Of a DNA stretch of 64,000 bases, positions 62,945 to 64,000 are shown one piece after another. How positions within the stretch are numbered: position 1 is the first letter of the stretch; every line of letters starts with the position of its first letter. The notes under the pieces were generated by a model. It saw only the letters and a program-made list of their open reading frames with translations, was not told the origin of the DNA and searched no databases. Made by a program: the position numbers and the translations under genes. Source of the stretch: Porticoccaceae bacterium (lineage in GTDB: Bacteria; Pseudomonadota; Gammaproteobacteria; Pseudomonadales; Porticoccaceae); assembly GCA_018664075.1 (NCBI GenBank), contig JABJOY010000034.1, positions 48,394-112,393 of the forward strand, written 5' to 3'.

Positions 62945-63137
62945 AAATATATCTCCTTGGGACAGATGATAACAAAACGACACTGACACTATATAAGGTA
63001 CTCCAGAATTCCATAAAGCACAACAATTAGTGTTTGATCCTGTCATTGTCTCTTTGATAAAGAGCTGCGGCGAGGTTACTGGAGATGGATTATTTGCTGT
63101 AAACTTACCGTCTTAAATCATTCACAGAGACTTTCCA

Positions 63138-63623
63138 TTGGACAGCAGATCTGCCGCACAATTTTATTTTGCCTATGGCTCGAATATGAATCAGGCCCGC
63201 ATGGTTGGCCGTGATATGAAGATTGTTTCCATGACCGCCGGTTGGCTGGACGGCTTTGGGCTGCGCTTTAACAAGCGCTCACGACGGGATGATAATCTGG
63301 CCTGTGCCAATATGGTCTGGGCAAGATCTGAGCGTATTCAGGGTATTCTCTATGAGCTGGAATCGATTGAGGAGATTATTAAACTCGATCCCCACGAGGG
63401 GTCTCCCTGGCGCTACAGTCGCGAATTGTTCAATGTGCAGACCAGCGGAGCAGTGCAGCCGGCCTGGATCTATGTGGCCAATCCCGCTGTGCTGGACGAC
63501 ACAGTTCTGCCCGGGCGCTGGTATATCGAGCACCTTTTGGCCGGTCGCGACTACCTGACTGAAGACTATTGGCAGCGCATTAATAATACTGAATGTCTGG
63601 CTAACTCGGTGGAGTGGTCTTGA
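63138..63623 (+). CDS. gamma-glutamylcyclotransferase-family protein
   Basis: A 161-residue protein with FYFAYGSNMNQARM near the start, where YGSNM (13-17) is the substrate-binding loop of the GGCT fold. GILYELESIEEIIKLDPHEG supplies the conserved acidic segment after the barrel. Family members release 5-oxoproline from gamma-glutamyl compounds, but many bacterial ones are uncharacterised. No ATG precedes YGSNM in frame, so a TTG at 63138 with AGAGA upstream is the likely start. The stop overlaps the start of epmC. Confidence 0.8.
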   Translation: MDSRSAAQFYFAYGSNMNQARMVGRDMKIVSMTAGWLDGFGLRFNKRSRRDDNLACANMVWARSERIQGILYELESIEEIIKLDPHEGSPWRYSRELFNVQTSGAVQPAWIYVANPAVLDDTVLPGRWYIEHLLAGRDYLTEDYWQRINNTECLANSVEWS

Positions 63624-64000
63624 GCAAACAGGCAGCTCAGCTGGACGCTATTATTGCCCTGTTCGACCAGCTGTTTTTGGGCTCCCACAATACCAGGTTA
63701 ATCTCTGGCGCCGAGGAGCCTGTCTATCTACCTGCAGATATGCCTGACAATAAGCAGTCACAGCAGAATCAAGCTGGAGGCACTGCGTATCATCGTCTAT
63801 GCTTTCGCCAGGATTATCTCTCCAGCGCACTTCATGAAATTGCCCATTGGTGCCTCGCAGGAACACAGCGGCTGCTGCTGGAAGACTTTGGTTACTGGTA
63901 CCAGCCTGATGGCCGCAGTGCCGAGCAACAGCAGGTATTTGAAGCTGTCGAGGTGCGCCCCCAGGCGCTGGAGTGGATGTTCTCCGTCGCCTGTGGTCAA
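63620..64000 (+). CDS. epmC: elongation factor P hydroxylase, N-terminal part
   Basis: The gene runs off the right edge; 127 codons are visible. NTRLISGAEEPVYLPAD, SALHEIAHWCLAGTQRLLLEDFGYWYQPDGR and FEAVEVRPQALEWMFSVA match EpmC (YfcM), which hydroxylates the modified lysine of EF-P. His72-Glu73 and His76 in HEIAH are the probable iron ligands and active-site residues. Compared with E. coli, extra residues occur after YLPADMPDN. The start is a TTG overlapping the previous stop (TTGA) behind GGAG; a GTG at 63614 is an alternative. epmA and epmB are not in the window. Confidence 0.9.
   Translation, partial: MSKQAAQLDAIIALFDQLFLGSHNTRLISGAEEPVYLPADMPDNKQSQQNQAGGTAYHRLCFRQDYLSSALHEIAHWCLAGTQRLLLEDFGYWYQPDGRSAEQQQVFEAVEVRPQALEWMFSVACGQ

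Noticed and set aside
1-64000. tRNA, rRNA, CRISPR arrays, prophage or insertion-sequence genes
   Set aside because: I saw no transposase, integrase, regular spaced repeats, or cloverleaf-like segments; this was by eye, not a program.

Overview
The window looks like part of a chromosome from an aerobic, lipid-using marine gammaproteobacterium. The essential cluster rpsB-tsf-pyrH-frr-uppS-cdsA-ispC-rseP-bamA-skp-lpxD-fabZ-lpxA-lpxB-rnhB-(KAS III)-dnaE-accA follows the Escherichia coli/Pseudomonas order. The many acyl-CoA dehydrogenases, thiolases and the high-molecular-weight FabG suggest a SAR92/OM60-like (Cellvibrionales-type) lineage. That assignment is inference from gene content only. I recognised no tRNA, rRNA, CRISPR array, prophage or insertion sequence.

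Region 1 (1-9.2 kb) is lipid catabolism. It holds the 3' end of fadH, then an acyl-CoA dehydrogenase pair, an HSL-type hydrolase, a DUF1295 membrane reductase-like protein, a type-B carboxylesterase and a second acyl-CoA dehydrogenase pair on the opposite strand. In each pair only one subunit keeps a catalytic-type Glu, as in heteromeric steroid side-chain dehydrogenases.

Region 2 (9.5-23.4 kb) builds the LPS inner and outer core. It contains waaF, four further glycosyltransferases, an O-antigen-ligase-type protein and an FAD oxidoreductase/aldo-keto reductase pair. A leftward operon follows: gmhA, gmhB, a UDP-glucuronate-epimerase-like gene, a 2OG-Fe(II) oxygenase, waaC and hldE. Together these make ADP-heptose and add it to Kdo-lipid A.

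Region 3 (23.5-34.9 kb) is a second lipid island. An XRE/MmyB-type regulator lies divergent from a MaoC hydratase-SDR-thiolase operon. After a 480-bp gap with a possible Crp/Fnr gene remnant come an alkylsulfatase-like lipoprotein, a propeller protein and an alpha/beta hydrolase. A FadI-type thiolase and a high-molecular-weight FabG then diverge from a shared promoter region. Similar ATTGGC/GCCAAT inverted repeats occur in front of this pair and in front of the second dehydrogenase operon, with half-sites 21 bp apart in both places.

Region 4 (34.9-41.9 kb, leftward) is map-glnD-dapC-nth-arsC-like-dapD: nitrogen sensing, lysine/diaminopimelate synthesis and base-excision repair. Region 5 (42-62.2 kb, rightward) is the translation/isoprenoid/outer-membrane/lipid A/replication cluster named above, with an extra KAS III gene between rnhB and dnaE. 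Region 6 (62.2-64 kb) has an unknown acidic protein, a gamma-glutamylcyclotransferase-like protein and the start of epmC, which runs off the window.
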